DNA of 11,157 nt from Paludibacter sp. (GCA_030655595.1 JAUSNQ010000095.1:1-11157), one strand, 5' to 3'. Counted from the stretch's first letter, positions 1-8,512 are shown. Numbers and translations are program-made. Notes: generated from the sequence alone by a model not told the origin.

Positions 1-489
1 AAACATTTGGTAAAAGAAGATGGATCACAAGCTCAGATTGATGAAAAATTATCATTCAAAGTGATTGAATTCAACAAAGATGCAAAACGCATCATTTTAT
101 CACACAGTCGTATCCACGAAGATGTAAAGCGTGCTGAAAAATCAACAGTAGAAACAAGCAGCGAAGCTCCAAAGAAAACAACAGCAAAAAAACCAAGAAA
201 AGAAGAATCAGCTCCGGCTCAAAGCATGGAAAAAACCACCTTAGGTGATATCCAATCTCTTGCCGACCTGAAAGATCAATTGGTAAATGCCGCTGCTGAA
301 AAAATGGAAAAAGCAGAAAAAGCAAAGAAAACTGCGAAAGCAAAAGCTGACGCTGATGCTGCTAAAGTTGAAGTTGTGGCTGAGATTGCAACTGAAGTTC
401 CTGAAAAAACTGAGGAAGTAGCTGAGGAAGCACCCAAAACGACAACTAAAAAAACCAAAAAAGAAGACGCTTCTGAAGAAGTTGAATAA
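1..489 (+). CDS. rpsA: 30S ribosomal protein S1, C-terminal part (5' end outside window)
   Basis: The frame is open from base 1 and ends at a TAA, giving 162 residues of a truncated gene. The first 40 or so residues are the end of the last S1 RNA-binding (OB-fold) repeat: KHLVKEDGSQ, then FKVIEFNKDAKRIILSHSR, a signature of bacterial S1. S1 binds mRNA on the 30S subunit and helps initiation, which matters in Bacteroidota because they make little use of Shine-Dalgarno pairing (family knowledge). The remaining 120 or so residues are a low-complexity tail rich in Lys, Ala and Glu, probably disordered. One ordered-looking motif, TTLGDIQSLADLKDQL, is embedded in it (bases 235-282). I recall similar TLGD-LxxLK motifs in S1 tails of the phylum but could not check. 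A strong terminator follows 28 bases after the stop, so this gene ends its operon. Identity is very secure; the function of the tail is unknown. Confidence 0.95.
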   Translation, partial: KHLVKEDGSQAQIDEKLSFKVIEFNKDAKRIILSHSRIHEDVKRAEKSTVETSSEAPKKTTAKKPRKEESAPAQSMEKTTLGDIQSLADLKDQLVNAAAEKMEKAEKAKKTAKAKADADAAKVEVVAEIATEVPEKTEEVAEEAPKTTTKKTKKEDASEEVE

Positions 490-517
490 TCTTACAAACA
501 AGGTTTTGAAATAGATG

Positions 518-552
518 AAAGCCGCCTCAAAAAAAATGAGGCGGCTTTTTAT
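518..552 (+). terminator. Rho-independent terminator after rpsA
   Basis: A perfect 9-bp GC-rich stem, GCCGCCTCA (521-529) with TGAGGCGGC (537-545), encloses a seven-A loop and is followed by TTTTT (546-550). Three As before the stem can pair with the first three Ts, extending it to 12 bp and giving an A-tract on one side and a T-tract on the other. It is the clearest intrinsic terminator in the window and separates rpsA from pyrG. Confidence 0.92.
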
Positions 553-602
553 TTAAAATTCCTGCAACTTCTACCGGGATTTTATTTTCATTGTCAATTC
601 CT

Positions 603-634
603 TTTGTGTAATTCAATTTTTTTTCCGAAATTTG
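603..634 (+). promoter_or_regulatory. Predicted Bacteroidota-type promoter for pyrG-yidC
   Basis: TTTG at 603-606 and GAAATTTG at 627-634 are separated by 20 bases. They match the Bacteroidota primary sigma consensus TTTG...TAnnTTTG, apart from a G in place of the first T of the -7 element. Transcription would begin near 640, leaving a leader of about 30 bases before the GTG start of pyrG. The site lies after the rpsA terminator and before the first gene of the next unit, where a promoter is expected. It is a consensus match only. Confidence 0.5.
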
Positions 635-643
635 CGAGCTTAA

Positions 644-2278
<1,635 letters not shown>

Positions 2279-2301
2279 TCAAAATATTAAAATTTATTTC
2301 A

Positions 2302-4236
2302 ATGGATAAAAATACTATTCTGGGCTTTGTAATGATTGCAGTAATCCTTATTGGATTTTCCATCATGAACCGCCCGAACGAGGAGGAAATTGCCCGACAA
2401 AAATCCTATAACGACTCCATCAGCTTAGTTCTTCAGGCACAGCAGCAGGCTGAGAAGCAAGTACAGTCATTGCAAGAAGCAAATTTGGTAAACGTAGCAG
2501 CAGTATATGACTCTGCAACAATGAATCAGGTATTAAATGCCCACGGCGATTTCAAGTCAACAGTTTTCGGAGAAGAACAATTCTTTATTCTTGAAAATGA
2601 ATTGATTAAGATTACCTTGAGCAACAAAGGTGGTAAAGTTGTTTCTGCAGAATTGAAAAATTATCTTTCACAAGATTCTCTGCCTGTTGTTTTATTTAAT
2701 CAGGAAGAAGCGGATTTCAGCCTGACGATGGCTACCCGCAATAATCACATCATCAACACATCTCAGTTATACTTCGAACCAGTTTCAAAGGTTACAACCA
2801 ATTCACTTGGAAATCAACAGATTACTTTCAGATTGCAATCAGAAACAGAGGCTTACTTTGATTTCATCTATACACTACCTGCAGATGAATACATGCTGGA
2901 TTTTGTGATTAGTTCGAAAGACATGAATACAATCATGCCATTAGGTATGAATTATATGATTGTTAATTGGGATGCAAAAATTCGCCAACAGGAAAAAGGT
3001 CGTCAGTTTGAAGAGCGTTATGCTTCTTTGAATTACAAATACGTGTCCGACAACATGGAAAAACTGAGTGAATCGAAGGATGACGCCAAAAAAATTGCCA
3101 ATAAAATTAAGTGGATTGCCTTTAAGGATCAGTATTTCAGTTCGGTGTTAATTGCCGGAAAGGATTTTAATAATTCCACTCTGGAAAGCAGAATAGAATC
3201 AAAAGAAAGCGGCTATATCAAGTCATACTCGGCAGAAATGACCATTGATTACAATCCTGCAGGAAAGGAAAACTTAGATTTCAAATTTTATTTCGGTCCA
3301 AATAAATACAAAACCCTTGCAGCATACGACAGAGGAGTACCTGCGGAAGAAAAATTAAAATTACGGGATCTAATTCCGCTTGGTTGGGGTATTTTTGGTT
3401 GGGTAAACCGATTTGCAATTATTCCCATGTTCAACCTTTTCAGTTCGTTCATTGGTAATTTTGGAATCATCATACTGTTGATGACCATTGTAATCAAAAC
3501 CGTATTGTTTCCACTGACTTACAAATCCTATGTATCGAGTGCTAAAATGCGGGTATTGAAACCCGAAATCGATGAAATAAATGCACGCATTCCCGCAGAC
3601 AAGCCTGCAGAACGTCAGAAAGCAACCATGGAGCTATACAAAAAAGTGGGTGTTAGTCCGTTTAGTGGCTGTTTACCTACCCTGTTACAGATGCCAATCT
3701 TATTTGCGATGTTCAGTTTTTTCCCATCATCTATTGAATTAAGAGGCGAAAGTTTCCTGTGGGCCAAAGATTTATCATCTTATGATGCAATTGTAAGTTG
3801 GGATATGTACATCCCATTGATATCACCCTATTTTGGTAATCACATCAGTTTGTTCACCTTGTTGATGACGATAACAACGCTGTTGTCTACCAAATTGAAT
3901 ATGGCTAATACAGCGACACCCGACCAACCTGGTGCCGGCATGATGAAATGGATGATGTATCTGATGCCCATCATGTTTATGTTTATGTTCAACAGTTATG
4001 CTTCCGGTTTAAGTTACTATTATTTCGTTTCAACCTTGATTTCTGTTGGTCAGACTTATGCCATTCGTGCTACGGTTGATGAAAAGAAACTGTTGGCTCA
4101 ATTGCATGCAAAAAGAGTTGCGATTGCCGGTAAAAAGCAAACTACAAAGAAGAAAAGCGGTTTCATGGATAGACTTGAAAAAATGCAAAAAGAACAGGAA
4201 AAAATGATGCGGGAACGCAACAAAAAGAAAAAATGA
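2302..4236 (+). CDS. yidC: Membrane protein insertase YidC (Oxa1 family)
   Basis: Inserts and folds inner-membrane proteins, alone or with SecYEG. The 644-residue length and layout fit a Gram-negative YidC: an N-terminal membrane segment (about 5-22), a large periplasmic beta-sandwich domain (about 90-345), then the hydrophobic Oxa1/Alb3 core (about 360-590). The core carries FPLTYKSYVSSAKMRVLKPE (403-422) and the YKKVGVSPFSGCLPTLLQMPI signature. The stretch between the first segment and the periplasmic domain is Gln/Glu-rich (30-60) and probably a coiled linker. The tail, from about 594, is strongly basic (KKQTTKKKSG, ending RNKKKK), as expected for contact with the ribosome. In the groove where E. 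coli YidC has its conserved Arg366, my manual alignment places Lys399 (TIVIKTVLFPLT), which keeps the charge. It follows pyrG by 23 bases; I see no clear terminator after it. Confidence 0.97.
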   Translation: MDKNTILGFVMIAVILIGFSIMNRPNEEEIARQKSYNDSISLVLQAQQQAEKQVQSLQEANLVNVAAVYDSATMNQVLNAHGDFKSTVFGEEQFFILENELIKITLSNKGGKVVSAELKNYLSQDSLPVVLFNQEEADFSLTMATRNNHIINTSQLYFEPVSKVTTNSLGNQQITFRLQSETEAYFDFIYTLPADEYMLDFVISSKDMNTIMPLGMNYMIVNWDAKIRQQEKGRQFEERYASLNYKYVSDNMEKLSESKDDAKKIANKIKWIAFKDQYFSSVLIAGKDFNNSTLESRIESKESGYIKSYSAEMTIDYNPAGKENLDFKFYFGPNKYKTLAAYDRGVPAEEKLKLRDLIPLGWGIFGWVNRFAIIPMFNLFSSFIGNFGIIILLMTIVIKTVLFPLTYKSYVSSAKMRVLKPEIDEINARIPADKPAERQKATMELYKKVGVSPFSGCLPTLLQMPILFAMFSFFPSSIELRGESFLWAKDLSSYDAIVSWDMYIPLISPYFGNHISLFTLLMTITTLLSTKLNMANTATPDQPGAGMMKWMMYLMPIMFMFMFNSYASGLSYYYFVSTLISVGQTYAIRATVDEKKLLAQLHAKRVAIAGKKQTTKKKSGFMDRLEKMQKEQEKMMRERNKKKK

Positions 4237-4365
4237 TTTTTGTTCATGTTTCAACTTTCGCAAGGTAAAAATAAAGTTTTAATATAATGTTCACAGCCAG
4301 TTTATTGTAAAATCAATAAATTATGAGAATTGCTGATAATCAGACACTGAATTAACCTGCGGTAT

Positions 4366-5376
4366 ATGTTTTCAAATAGCACTAACAAACTCATTTTTTT
4401 AATTCTCCTGACATTCAGTAGCGCTTGTCAACAAAAGAGCAGATTCCATATTTCTACATTCGAAAATCCCGTTGAAGTAAAAATCAATCGGTTTGATTTG
4501 GATTTTGTCCAACTTGATACAACTGAAATCATCCTTTGTCTGACAAAACTGGAACAGCAATATCCGGAATTTTATTCTACCTACATCACCGAAGGCTTGA
4601 TGATGAATCCCGCAGATACGGTTGAGAATGCCAGCTTGATTACAAATTTTCTTGCTGATACTGGTTTTATAAAAGTGCATCAAAAGGTAACAGAAACTTT
4701 TAGTGAAACAAAAGACATTGAAAATCAGCTTACCGTCGCATTCAATTACCTCGGGCATTATTTCCAGGACATCCAGCTACCGGATATTTATTTTTTCGTT
4801 TCGGGTTTCAACCACCAATTTATCATGAGAGACAATATTCTTGGCGTTGGCACTGATATGTACTTGGGTGCAGATTATCCGGTCTATCGCGGAGTGACCC
4901 ATGATTACCTGATTAGGAACATGCGTAGGGAAATGCTTGTATCCGATTTGCTGAATAAATTACTGCACAACAGATTTGCTTTCAATCATGATATCAATTT
5001 ACTCAATGTAATGTTGTACGAAGGTAAGATAAGCTATTTGTTGAGTATTATACTTCCGGATGCAGAACCTGAGATTATTATTGGTTACAGCAAAGAAGAA
5101 CTGAGTTGGAGTCAAAAACAGGAGAAACGCATCTGGACAAATATGATAGAAAATAAACATCTGTTCTCAACCGATTACATACTCATCAATCAATACATCA
5201 ATCTGGCTCCTTTTACAACTCCCGTATCACAAGAATCTCCCGGTAGATTGGGTGTGTGGATGGGTTGGCAAATCGTAAAAAGTTATATGCAAAACAACAA
5301 AGATGTGACGCTTGAAGATTTGATGAACGATTTCAATTATCAATCGATACTTGAAAAATCACTTTATCGTCCCTGA
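4366..5376 (+). CDS. gldB: GldB-like gliding motility lipoprotein
   Basis: A predicted lipoprotein of 336 residues: hydrophobic signal KLIFLILLTFSSA, then the modifiable Cys21. GldB was defined in Flavobacterium johnsoniae as an essential gliding lipoprotein, and homologues also occur in non-gliding Bacteroidota; its biochemical role is not established. Features I associate with the family are a YPEFY segment (66-70), VGTDMYLGADYPVYRG (161-176) with the following YLIRNMRREML, MLYEGKISYLL (216-226), IGYSKEELSWSQKQEKRIW (239-257), and the most conserved block, APFTTPVSQESPGRLGVWMG (281-300), followed by WQIVKSYM. The length is close to the usual 310-340. It lies 129 bases after yidC on the same strand. 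I found no good TAnnTTTG promoter in that gap, so read-through from pyrG-yidC is possible. Its last 18 bases overlap the end of the converging downstream gene. Family assignment is fairly sure; a role in gliding in this organism is not shown. Confidence 0.85.
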   Translation: MFSNSTNKLIFLILLTFSSACQQKSRFHISTFENPVEVKINRFDLDFVQLDTTEIILCLTKLEQQYPEFYSTYITEGLMMNPADTVENASLITNFLADTGFIKVHQKVTETFSETKDIENQLTVAFNYLGHYFQDIQLPDIYFFVSGFNHQFIMRDNILGVGTDMYLGADYPVYRGVTHDYLIRNMRREMLVSDLLNKLLHNRFAFNHDINLLNVMLYEGKISYLLSIILPDAEPEIIIGYSKEELSWSQKQEKRIWTNMIENKHLFSTDYILINQYINLAPFTTPVSQESPGRLGVWMGWQIVKSYMQNNKDVTLEDLMNDFNYQSILEKSLYRP

Positions 5377-6084
5377 TAATACATCAGCCAAATGAATCCC
5401 TTTGATGTGTAATTTATTTTTGGCAATGTAACCATTTACATTCATCAGACAAGATGCTTCGGTACTCACGATATATTCAGCACCGGTTTGTAATGCATTC
5501 AAGACTTTCTTTTCAGCCATGGCGGTAGAAATGGCATTGTTTTTAATCGCAAAAGTTCCCCCGAAGCCACAACAGCTATCCAATTCCTGCATCTCAATCA
5601 ATTCGAGTCCCCTGACCATACGCAACAACTTGCGGGGTTCTTCTTCAACACCATATTCCCTCAAAGCCGAACAAGCATCGTGAAAGGTTACTTTGTGATT
5701 GAAGTCTACATCAAGTTTCTCAACTTTCAAGATGTTCACTAAAAAATCAGATAACTCATAAATCTTTGTTTTGATATTGACTTGTTTAGCCAACAATTCG
5801 GGTTTAGCTTTCAGAATTTTGGGATAATGATGTATCACAAAACCAGTACACGAGGCAGAGGGTGAAACAATAGGCATGTCATCTGTGAAATCATTCAAAA
5901 ACTTGCCGGCAAGTTTGGCTGCTTCATCCCAATAACCACTGTTGTATGCCGGTTGACCGCAACAGGTTTGTTCTGCATTATAATGCACTGTACAACCCGC
6001 ATTTTCCAACACTTTGATGGTATTGAAAGCAGTCTCAGGATAGAGTTGATCGATAAAACAAGGTATAAATAGCTGAATATCCAT
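5359..6084 (-). CDS. LutA/YkgE-type (Fe-S)-binding CCG-domain protein
   Basis: 241 residues, the usual length of LutA (YkgE), the CCG-domain subunit of the LutABC L-lactate oxidation system. Two cysteine-rich CCG domains are visible: Cys9 (IPCFIDQLYP) with Cys41-Cys42 in EQTCCGQPAYNSGY and Cys79 in SPSASC; then Cys138 in FHDACSALREYG, Cys171-Cys172 in DSCCGFGGTFAIK, and Cys212 in EASCLMN. All expected cysteines are present, consistent with iron-sulfur or redox cofactor binding, so the protein looks intact. In the family, LutA works with LutB (ferredoxin-like) and LutC (DUF162/LUD) encoded beside it. Neither is next to it here: the neighbours are an oppositely oriented gldB and an unrelated lipoprotein gene. 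Lactate use is therefore inference from the family, and partners elsewhere or another redox partner are possible. Starts at ATG 6084. The 3' end overlaps gldB tail to tail by 18 bases. A symbol is withheld because paralogues exist. Confidence 0.85.
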   Translation of the reverse strand: MDIQLFIPCFIDQLYPETAFNTIKVLENAGCTVHYNAEQTCCGQPAYNSGYWDEAAKLAGKFLNDFTDDMPIVSPSASCTGFVIHHYPKILKAKPELLAKQVNIKTKIYELSDFLVNILKVEKLDVDFNHKVTFHDACSALREYGVEEEPRKLLRMVRGLELIEMQELDSCCGFGGTFAIKNNAISTAMAEKKVLNALQTGAEYIVSTEASCLMNVNGYIAKNKLHIKGIHLADVLSGTIK

Positions 6085-6090
6085 GGTTTA

Positions 6091-6104
6091 ATTATTATTA
6101 TTAT
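6091..6104. repeat. Short ATT microsatellite in the leader of the LutA-like gene
   Basis: Four ATT units plus AT lie 7 to 20 bases upstream of the minus-strand ATG of the LutA-like gene, giving an A/T-rich unpaired stretch at its translation start. Such A/T-rich start regions are normal in Bacteroidota; the repeat could change in copy number by slippage, but nothing here shows that it does. Confidence 0.5.
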
Positions 6105-6130
6105 CCTTAATATGTCCTAAACTTCACGTA

Positions 6131-6190
6131 TTGCCCCGCATGGGGCAAGATTTACACAACCCCGTACAAGCGAAGTGCAGTGCGGGGTAA
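6131..6190. repeat. GC-rich intergenic inverted repeats with alternative pairings
   Basis: Within an otherwise AT-rich 170-base spacer, TTGCCCC (6131-6137) pairs with GGGGCAA (6142-6148) around a four-base loop. ACCCCGTAC (6159-6167) pairs with GTGCGGGGT (6180-6188) as a 9-bp stem with one G-T wobble and a 12-base loop. In addition, TTGCCCCGCA (6131-6140) and TGCGGGGTAA (6181-6190) are inverted copies with one mismatch, so the whole 60 bases could instead fold as one long stem. No T-tract follows any stem in either direction, so it is not a standard terminator. It may be a dispersed REP/MITE-like intergenic repeat or a structured leader for the LutA-like gene; the sequence alone does not decide. 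Confidence 0.6.
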
Positions 6191-6254
6191 AATGACAACC
6201 TTAATAGGATTCTATCTTGATTTTCGATATATCTAAGGCTTTATGTATTCATTT

Positions 6255-7292
6255 TTAATTGTCCAAAATACATCGAACAGCAAAGCCACAACCTTTTAAA
6301 CTGCCATGTGAAACAAATCCAGTGCTTTTGTTTCCTAAATACATATACCATGCGTTTCCTTCGTTGTATTCACTTGAACTCCACCAGTATCCGGTGTAGA
6401 AAATATTCGTAAAAAACCCGGTTTCACTTCTGTATCCTCCAGGGACAGCAGAAAAACCGGAATTATTATTTGAATCCAAATCATTTCCTACAGCTCCTAC
6501 AGTTGAGGAAATTCCCCAAATTGTCATGGAAGCAACTGATTTGGCAATTTTATTATCAATCATACTTTTATCGTAATTAAAACCATTGTTAATCAAAAAT
6601 TGTTTTAATGCCGACCAATCATCCATGTTTGGCACTCTCCATCCAACAGGAGCAATATTGCGGTTGTCATTAACAGCATACCAGGTATATAATCTTCCAA
6701 ATGTATTCAAATCACGAATCATTTGGTCATCATATATCCATTGTTTTCCTTTTCTATTTATCGTATCATTATATCCGATTATATGGCCATTCCTGTATTT
6801 TGTTGTTCTTAAATTCTCTGCCATCCAAGTTTGAGATCCAATTGTAATCGTTTTATATGTGTTACCATCTATGTCTGTAACTGATCCGTATAGCAAATCC
6901 GAATTAAAATGAGAAATGGTATTGAAAACAATTTCCTGACCGTATGCAGTACCAATACTATTTGTTGCATAAGCACGTATAAAATAAGTTTCTCCTTCAA
7001 CAAGATTAGTAATTGAAGACTGAAAAGATCCCATTCCTCTGCCATCGATAGAAATTTTATCGTTTATGGTAGGATTAGGATTTGAACTCCAACAAACACC
7101 TCTTCTCTTAACACTATAACCTCCATCAGAACTTATAATTCCTCCTGAATTTGCAGAATAAGGCCCAAGATGTATTATTTCTGAAGTAGTTAAAACAGGC
7201 AGTAATTCAGGGTCATATGCCGGTTCACAAGAAATAAAAAAGACCAGAATTGAAAATTGTAAAAAAGTTCCGGTAATTGAAGATTTTTTCAT
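6255..7292 (-). CDS. FISUMP-domain lipoprotein with Fn3-like region
   Basis: 345 residues from ATG 7292. A TTG two codons upstream (7298) is in frame, but the ATG gives the normal lipoprotein start MKKSS. The hydrophobic signal ends FFISC, so Cys22 is the likely lipidated residue. Residues about 35-126 form a beta-sandwich region of the type common in Bacteroidota surface proteins: RRGVCWSSNPNPTIND, then LVEGETYFIRAYATNSIGTA. Residues about 137-345 form a FISUMP domain (Fibrobacter succinogenes major paralogous domain): VTDIDGNTYKTITIGSQTWM, AENLRTTKY, GRLYTWYAV, APVGWRVPNMDDWSALKQFL, FSAVPGGYRS, YWWSSSEYN, and GFAVRCI near the end. FISUMP proteins are cell-surface or secreted proteins of unproven function, with a fold probably related to C-type-lectin or formylglycine-generating-enzyme domains. 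The protein ends with the domain and has no type IX secretion C-terminal domain. It appears to be a single-gene unit with its own promoter-like sequence. Confidence 0.88.
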   Translation of the reverse strand: MKKSSITGTFLQFSILVFFISCEPAYDPELLPVLTTSEIIHLGPYSANSGGIISSDGGYSVKRRGVCWSSNPNPTINDKISIDGRGMGSFQSSITNLVEGETYFIRAYATNSIGTAYGQEIVFNTISHFNSDLLYGSVTDIDGNTYKTITIGSQTWMAENLRTTKYRNGHIIGYNDTINRKGKQWIYDDQMIRDLNTFGRLYTWYAVNDNRNIAPVGWRVPNMDDWSALKQFLINNGFNYDKSMIDNKIAKSVASMTIWGISSTVGAVGNDLDSNNNSGFSAVPGGYRSETGFFTNIFYTGYWWSSSEYNEGNAWYMYLGNKSTGFVSHGSLKGCGFAVRCILDN

Positions 7293-7321
7293 AAACAATA
7301 TTATCTTGAATTAGCAATGAG

Positions 7322-7355
7322 CAAAAGTAAATAAAATTTTTAACTTAAAAATCAA
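7322..7355 (-). promoter_or_regulatory. Predicted promoter for the FISUMP lipoprotein gene
   Basis: On the minus strand TACTTTTG (7329 down to 7322) matches the Bacteroidota -7 consensus TAnnTTTG exactly. A TTG lies 23 bases upstream (7355-7353), at the long end of normal spacing and inside the last codons of the preceding gene. Transcription would begin near 7315, about 23 bases before the ATG at 7292. The exact -7 match and its position support a promoter; the -33 element is weak. Confidence 0.5.
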
Positions 7356-8379
7356 TAATATAAAAATCAAGATAGATAGGTAAATGATCGGAGAAACCTC
7401 CGTTGTATTTCATGCCTATATACGTTCTGAAAGGTTGCTTACCCAAATACTTCAAATCATCTGCTAACAAAAAGTCAGCATCAAAAATATGCACATCTTC
7501 GATGCGGGTATGAAATTTTGATTTTTCATTTAACAAGTTCCCCGATACAATAATTTGATCTAAAACGCCCCAATCTCCACCGTGTTTATGCGTCCCTTTT
7601 CCCGAACGATGCAACGGGAACATAATATTATATAAAGTTGAACTCTGCAACACATCTTCCGGAGGAATTGCCTTTAAAATTTCAAGCATACTTTCATTAT
7701 CAGGATAATCATTAAAATCACCCATGATGATGATGTTCGCCTGTTCGTTCGATAAAAAAACACCATCCACTTGTTGTCTGAGAATCATAGCCACTTGATT
7801 CCTTTTGTTGGCCGATTCAAGCTCTCCTCCTAATCTGGAAGGAAAATGACAAACAAACACATGCAAAGTATCTCCTGTATGGACTTTTCCCTGCACATAC
7901 AAGATATCCCTCGTAGTGCTTTTTGAGGCATCCGGAAAAAATATTCGTATTGGTTCATCATGTAAAACCGCAAAGTAATCAGGTTGATATAACAATGCAA
8001 CATCCACACCCCTTGCATCCGGTGACTCATGATGTACAAACTTATACCTTAAATTCTTCAGGGTACTGTAGCGGGTCAGGTCAACCAATGCCTTGCGACT
8101 TTCCACCTCACATATCCCAACTAAAACCGGAGGATCCCATCCTCCCACCGCTGCGATAACACGGGCGATATTAGCCTGTTTTTCGATGTATCGGTTATAA
8201 TTCCATCCACGCATGCCGCCGGGCAAATACTCTTCATCCTTAGTCAAAGAATCATCCACGCAATCGAAATAATTTTCGACATTGTAGCACATCACCCTAA
8301 ATGGCTGCTTCCCTCTTTCTTGTGATAGAATCAAGTGAAAGCAAATACAAGTAAAACTAAGTAACAATAAAATTCTCAT
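7345..8379 (-). CDS. Secreted endonuclease/exonuclease/phosphatase-family protein
   Basis: 344 residues. The first 19 form a signal peptide (MRILLLLSFTCICFHLILS, then QERG), so the protein is exported, probably to the periplasm or outside. The rest is one endonuclease/exonuclease/phosphatase (DNase I-like, PF03372) domain with the active-site elements in order: Asn33 in MCYNVENYFD, Glu91 in VGICEVES, the DARGVDVALLY strand (121-131), His178 in VCHFPSR, Asp221 and Asn223 in IMGDFNDYPD, Asp274 in GVLDQIIVSG, and Asp331-His332 in GFSDHLP. All metal-binding and catalytic positions are intact, so a Mg2+-dependent phosphodiesterase or phosphatase is likely. The substrate (DNA, RNA, phospholipid or sugar phosphate) cannot be told from sequence. 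Nucleic-acid scavenging is a reasonable guess for an exported member. It has its own promoter-like sequence and lies 118 bases downstream of the beta-helix gene. Confidence 0.9.
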   Translation of the reverse strand: MRILLLLSFTCICFHLILSQERGKQPFRVMCYNVENYFDCVDDSLTKDEEYLPGGMRGWNYNRYIEKQANIARVIAAVGGWDPPVLVGICEVESRKALVDLTRYSTLKNLRYKFVHHESPDARGVDVALLYQPDYFAVLHDEPIRIFFPDASKSTTRDILYVQGKVHTGDTLHVFVCHFPSRLGGELESANKRNQVAMILRQQVDGVFLSNEQANIIIMGDFNDYPDNESMLEILKAIPPEDVLQSSTLYNIMFPLHRSGKGTHKHGGDWGVLDQIIVSGNLLNEKSKFHTRIEDVHIFDADFLLADDLKYLGKQPFRTYIGMKYNGGFSDHLPIYLDFYIIDF

Positions 8380-8405
8380 ACTGTTTTTTTTAGGTTAAGT
8401 CACTG

Positions 8406-8442
8406 CAAAGATATAAAATACCCCTATAACCTGACATTCAAA
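8406..8442 (-). promoter_or_regulatory. Predicted promoter for the secreted nuclease-like gene
   Basis: Minus-strand TATCTTTG (8413 down to 8406) matches the -7 consensus TAnnTTTG exactly, 26 bases before the ATG at 8379. A TTTG (8442-8439) lies 25 bases further upstream, slightly farther than is typical for the -33 element. The site falls in the 118-base gap between the nuclease-like and beta-helix genes, suggesting the former is transcribed separately. Confidence 0.45.
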
Positions 8443-8470
8443 ATACAGCAATACGTAAATATTATCCGGA

Positions 8471-8512
8471 TTTTACTTATTGAGTAGTAATTTTTACTTA
8501 TTGAATAGTAGT
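8471..8512. repeat. 21-base tandem duplication spanning a stop codon
   Basis: TTTTACTTATTGAGTAGTA (8471-8489) and TTTTACTTATTGAATAGTA (8492-8510) agree at 18 of 19 positions and are offset by 21 bases. The right copy holds the last codons and TAA stop (8500-8498 on the minus strand) of the beta-helix lipoprotein gene. The left copy repeats this downstream, so a second in-frame TAA lies at 8479-8477. This looks like a local slippage duplication of the gene's 3' end that leaves the protein unchanged. Confidence 0.85.

Noticed and set aside
92..501. Open frames antisense to the rpsA tail
   Set aside because: They are Phe/Ser-rich mirror images of the Lys/Glu-rich tail, with no recognisable domain; low-complexity coding explains them.
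4237..4365. Promoter for gldB in the yidC-gldB gap
   Set aside because: No sequence in the gap matches TAnnTTTG with a suitably spaced TTTG; the nearest candidate (CAACTTTC near 4252) fails at key positions.
6131..6148. GC hairpin as a terminator of the FISUMP gene or the LutA-like gene
   Set aside because: No T-tract follows the stem in either direction, and it lies more than 100 bases past the FISUMP stop.
7293..7298. TTG start at 7298 for the FISUMP gene
   Set aside because: It adds only two residues before an ATG that gives the typical MKK lipoprotein start.
6255..8379. Type IX secretion cargo among the FISUMP and nuclease-like proteins
   Set aside because: Neither ends in a recognisable type A or B C-terminal sorting domain, so I see no basis to call them T9SS substrates.
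8485..8497. Small AGTAA/TTACT hairpin after the beta-helix gene
   Set aside because: It has only 5 AT-rich pairs and arises at the junction of the tandem duplication; too weak for a terminator.
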